The notes under the pieces were generated by a model. It did not search any database. It saw only the letters and a program-made list of their open reading frames with translations, and was not told where the DNA came from. From Rhodothermaceae bacterium Tc-Br11_B2g6_7 (GTDB taxonomy: Bacteria > Bacteroidota > Rhodothermia > Rhodothermales > Salinibacteraceae): 64,000 nucleotides of DNA. The DNA lies in the NCBI GenBank assembly GCA_001564055.1, contig LKNB01000007.1, forward strand, positions 19,668-83,667, given 5' to 3'. Position 1 is the stretch's first letter, and every line of letters starts with the position of its first letter. Positions 61,101-64,000 of this stretch are shown here, piece by piece. The translations under genes were made by a program, and so were the position numbers.

Positions 61101-61904
61101 TCAACCAAGCAGTGTGGGAGCGGCGGGATCGATGCCAAAGAGGGCATGCGCCGTGGCGGTGGTCGTACCCGCCAAGTCGCTAAGCGGCACCCCTTTGACC
61201 TCTGCCAGATACGTTGCCACGTGCCGCACAAAAGCGGGCTCATTGCGAGAGCCGCGGTGAGGCTCTGGCGCCAGATACGGCGCGTCCGTCTCTACCACCA
61301 GGCGATCCAGCGGTAAATCAACCACTGCTTCGTCCACGGCGCTGTTCTTAAACGTCAGGATCCCGCCCAGCCCCAGGTGAAAGCCCAGGTCAAGAATAGC
61401 TTCCCCCTCGGCCTGTGAGCCGACGAAGCAGTGGAAGATGCCCCGCAGGCGATCTCGGGCGTCCAGCGCGTCCCGTTCCTCGCCCACAATCTGCACGAGA
61501 TCGGCAGTAGCTTCCCGGTTGTGAAGAATGAGGGGCAGGTCTTTTTCTACGGCCAGTTGGATGTGCGCGCGCAGAAACTGCTGCTGACGATCGTCAAATG
61601 ACCGGTCCCAGTAGTAATCGAGACCACTCTCGCCCACAGCCACCACTGCATCCTCATCACACAAATCGGCCACCTCCTGCAACTCGCGCTCCGTCGCCTC
61701 TTTGGTCTCCGACGGATGCAGTGCCGCCATCGCGTACAGCCCGTCGTGCTTTGCACAGAGCGCCAGGGCCGCATGAATCGAGGGCACATCGATGGCGGGC
61801 AGGACGATGGCCTCCACCCCAGCCTCGCGGGCGCGGTTCAGCACCGCTTCACGGTCGTCATCGAAGGCGTCGAGGTAGAGGTGCGCGTGGGTATCAATGA
61901 GCAT
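61101..61904 (-). CDS. tatD: TatD-family metal-dependent hydrolase
   Basis: 267-residue TIM-barrel metalloenzyme; family members are 3'-5' exonucleases or D-aminoacyl-tRNA deacylases. Metal ligands: DTHAHL (two His), GESGLDYYWD (Glu), LILHNREA (His), FHCFVGSQ (His) and VVETDAPYLAPEPHRG (Asp). ATG 61904 begins MLIDTHAHL, the family start. Convergent with dnaK, divergent from the SpoIID-like gene across 195 bases. Confidence 0.95.
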   Translation of the reverse strand: MLIDTHAHLYLDAFDDDREAVLNRAREAGVEAIVLPAIDVPSIHAALALCAKHDGLYAMAALHPSETKEATERELQEVADLCDEDAVVAVGESGLDYYWDRSFDDRQQQFLRAHIQLAVEKDLPLILHNREATADLVQIVGEERDALDARDRLRGIFHCFVGSQAEGEAILDLGFHLGLGGILTFKNSAVDEAVVDLPLDRLVVETDAPYLAPEPHRGSRNEPAFVRHVATYLAEVKGVPLSDLAGTTTATAHALFGIDPAAPTLLG

Positions 61905-62099
61905 ACAGGCGAAAGCGTCGTTCGGGGAGTGAGGTAAGAAAAGAGCGCGCGTGTCACAACGAAGCAGCCCATGATGCGTGCCCGGACCACCGGCGCAACA
62001 TCCTTCCAACCTGAAACGTTCAGGCGCGTGAAGTTGTCGTCCTCATGTGATACTTTAGGTACGACAGGTGTCCTCCTCTCTCCAGCCCCCCCACGACTT

Positions 62100-63401
62100 A
62101 TGGGTTTTCGTTATACAGCGAGCGCTACCCTGTTACTCCTGCTGAGCGTGGCGTTTCTGCTGGACGCTGCGGCCCAGTCGTCCGATATTCGCGTGCGCAT
62201 CCTTGATCAACAACTGGTGGACGACGTCCGCATCACGGCGGAGGCTCCCGTGAGCGTGTACGCGGGCGCTGTGGACAACGTGTTGCTGACCGTCTCGCCT
62301 GACACGCCCCTGCACATCAATCGGCGCGGCGATGAACTACAAGCCGAGGCGGACGGCGCTTCTATTTTTGCCCTGGAGCTCGGCATCGTGGCCGACGAGC
62401 AAGCGCCGCTCATCGTCAACACCAGCCGGCTGGACGGCGAACGAGCCTACACGGGGCGTCTCAAGATTCAGCCTGAGCGCGAGTCGTTATCGTCGCTGCA
62501 ACTGGTCAATCACGTGCCGCTGGAGGATTACGTCGCCAGCGTGGTGGCCAGCGAGTATGGCTTCGAGGACCTGGAGGGATCGAAGGCCATGGCGGTGCTG
62601 GTGCGCACCTACGCCCTGCGCAACAAGTTCGGGGAGGCCTACGACCACGTCGACCATGTGATGTCCCAGCACTACGACGGAGCAAACGCCATCACGCCGA
62701 CCTCGCTGGAAGCCACCCGGAGCACCCAGGGGCAAGTGCTTGTGCATGCTGATAGCCTTATCGAGGCGGTCTACTTTTCAGCCAGTGGAGGGCATACCGC
62801 CAACAACGAAGACGTGTGGGATGCACGGCCGCTGCCCTACCTGCGGGGACGCCCCGACCCCACGGGCACGTCGTCACCCCATCAGGCGTGGGAGGCTACC
62901 CTCAATCGGGATGCCCTCCTCCAGGCGCTCAGCCGCCACACCGGGACGAACGTGCGCGGATTTGTGATCGGTGAGCGGTCCAGCGAGGGCCGGGTGCGCA
63001 CGATCGACTTGCTTACCGGTGCAAACCGCCGCCCGATGCAGGCCAATGCCTTTCGCCTGCTCGCAAACCGGCACGCCTCCGGGCACGGCATCAAAAGCAC
63101 CTGGTTTGACGCCCGGCGCGATGGCAACCGCTACGTCTTCACCGGTCGCGGCTTTGGGCACGGGGTAGGGCTGAGCCAGTATGGCGCCCGCGGGTTATCG
63201 GCGCAGGGCTACGCGTACGGAGACATTCTCGAGTACTACTTCACCGACGTCCAGCTAACCTCCATCGATGAGCTTTCGCTGCCCGCTGTGCCATGGCAGC
63301 CGCCTACCCTGGCGGAAGCCCCTGTGCAAGCCGAGAGAGCCGATGAGGAGCCGGTAGATGATCAGCCCCGGCAGCAGCGAAGCCGACGTATTGGCTGGTA
63401 G
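62100..63401 (+). CDS. SpoIID/LytB-domain secreted protein
   Basis: 433-residue exported protein. Signal peptide (SATLLLLLSVAFLLDAAA, cleavage near AAAQ), an N-terminal ~120-residue beta-rich region, then the SpoIID/LytB domain: HVPLEDYVASVVASEYGFED, EGSKAMAVLVRTYALRN, the YFSASGGHTANNEDVWD block and GFGHGVGLSQYGARGLSA. SpoIID enzymes are lytic transglycosylases or amidase enhancers that act on peptidoglycan; the conserved catalytic Glu would be in ASEYG. An acidic, Gln-rich tail follows. ATG 62100 directly precedes the signal. Confidence 0.93.
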   Translation: MGFRYTASATLLLLLSVAFLLDAAAQSSDIRVRILDQQLVDDVRITAEAPVSVYAGAVDNVLLTVSPDTPLHINRRGDELQAEADGASIFALELGIVADEQAPLIVNTSRLDGERAYTGRLKIQPERESLSSLQLVNHVPLEDYVASVVASEYGFEDLEGSKAMAVLVRTYALRNKFGEAYDHVDHVMSQHYDGANAITPTSLEATRSTQGQVLVHADSLIEAVYFSASGGHTANNEDVWDARPLPYLRGRPDPTGTSSPHQAWEATLNRDALLQALSRHTGTNVRGFVIGERSSEGRVRTIDLLTGANRRPMQANAFRLLANRHASGHGIKSTWFDARRDGNRYVFTGRGFGHGVGLSQYGARGLSAQGYAYGDILEYYFTDVQLTSIDELSLPAVPWQPPTLAEAPVQAERADEEPVDDQPRQQRSRRIGW

Positions 63402-63497
63402 GCCTCACCCGTGACGCATGGGTTACGGCCGAACCGCACCCGCGGCTACGGATGTAAGAGGCATACGATTTCACCTCTCCTGCCTTTCGTTTCCCGT

Positions 63498-64000
63498 ATG
63501 CCTGTTCGGACCCTGCTCATCAGCGCTGTTTTACTGCTCCTTATTGCCTCACCGGCCAACGCCCAAACGCCCGCCGACACCGTCGCGGCCGAGCTTCCCG
63601 AAGTGTCCGTGGAAGCAGCGCGCGGGCTGGAGACGTCCGCCACCGCACCGTTCGCCGTATCGGTGGTGCAACGCAGTCGCATCGCCCAGCAGGTGGAGGC
63701 GCCGGTGTATGTGAAAGACATCGTCCGGGACGTCCCCGGGGTGTGGATGAACGATCGCGGCCACTTTGCGCTGGGCGAGCGCCTGATCGTCCGCGGGATG
63801 GGCTGGCGTTCACCATTTGGCGTGCGGGGCGTCCAGGTGCTCCTTGACGGCATTCCCCTGACGATGCCTGACGGGCAAGCTTTCCTCGACATTGTGGATC
63901 CGCTCTTCCTCCGCAGCGCCGAAGCCATCCGTGGGCCCTCGTCTCTCTTCTGGGGGAATGGCAGCGGCGGCACCCTTTTCCTCGACTCCCGCCCTGCCGG
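63498..64000 (+). CDS. TonB-dependent outer-membrane receptor (3' end outside window)
   Basis: First 167 residues of an outer-membrane receptor. Signal peptide (LLISAVLLLLIASPANAQ), a short linker, a TonB-box-like start (ELPEVSVEAAR), then the plug domain: VKDIVRDVPGVWMNDRGHFA, ERLIVRGMGWRSPFGVRGVQ, VLLDGIPLTMPDGQAFLDIV, EAIRGPSSLFWGNGSGGTLF. The barrel is beyond the window, so the ligand cannot be predicted. Confidence 0.92.
   Translation, partial: MPVRTLLISAVLLLLIASPANAQTPADTVAAELPEVSVEAARGLETSATAPFAVSVVQRSRIAQQVEAPVYVKDIVRDVPGVWMNDRGHFALGERLIVRGMGWRSPFGVRGVQVLLDGIPLTMPDGQAFLDIVDPLFLRSAEAIRGPSSLFWGNGSGGTLFLDSRPA

Overview
This 64 kb stretch looks like a chromosomal core region of a GC-rich member of the Bacteroidota/Rhodothermota side of the tree, most likely a Rhodothermales or Salinibacter-like bacterium from a marine or saline habitat. 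Evidence: the gene order ssb-gldE; a DksA/TraR protein of the Bacteroidota type that has lost most zinc cysteines, lying between ileS (eukaryal-type, IleS2) and lspA; a conserved Bacteroidota protein of unknown function at 29269-29793; a TonB-dependent receptor; near-absence of Shine-Dalgarno sequences; acidic tails on several proteins; and two sodium-coupled transporters. No rRNA, CRISPR array, phage or insertion sequence was seen. The genus assignment is inference.

Layout. 1-11.3 kb (mostly +): end of ssb, gldE-like gene, NSS-family Na+ symporter, YfiM-like protein, purF, a fluoride riboswitch followed by two crcB genes, then ggt on the minus strand, a 30-codon membrane micro-ORF with its own terminator, an SSS-family symporter and a stand-alone GroES-like gene. 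11.4-19 kb (all -): a von Willebrand A / PP2C / protein-kinase triad like E. coli YegL-YegK-YegI, two tandem TPR proteins resembling eukaryotic regulator-of-microtubule-dynamics (RMDN) proteins, ricT and holB. 19.2 kb: elongator tRNA-Met. 19.4-31 kb: EF-G2, tsaB, accD, a HAD phosphatase, an ECF sigma factor, a fructosamine-kinase/LMW-phosphatase pair (candidate protein-deglycation module), xseA, an SDR enzyme, xseB, a Bacteroidota orphan and an L,D-transpeptidase.

31-47 kb is one long minus-strand run: ybbA-ybbP, a CPXCG protein, yggS, a DivIVA-like protein with an eight-copy 15-bp minisatellite, purine nucleoside phosphorylase, an unknown, ileS, dksA-like, lspA, lepA, a secreted unknown and lepB. 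It joins translation, lipoprotein/signal-peptide processing and polar growth/division. 47.5-54 kb: lipoprotein TesA-like esterase beside ybbAP, serC followed by the three-gene transhydrogenase pntA1-pntA2-pntB, and a DUF1015 gene. 54 kb: initiator tRNA with a readable promoter and terminator. 54.2-64 kb: cinA-recA-PAP2 phosphatase, pgsA-pyrE (overlapping), dnaK, tatD, a SpoIID-like secreted protein and the start of a TonB-dependent receptor.

Most genes are housekeeping. The parts most worth a second look are the fluoride riboswitch, whose aptamer pseudoknot strand is also the anti-Shine-Dalgarno strand of a perfect 10-bp hairpin; the VWA/PP2C/kinase triad with RMDN-like neighbours; the micro-ORF at 8775-8867; and the DivIVA repeat tract.
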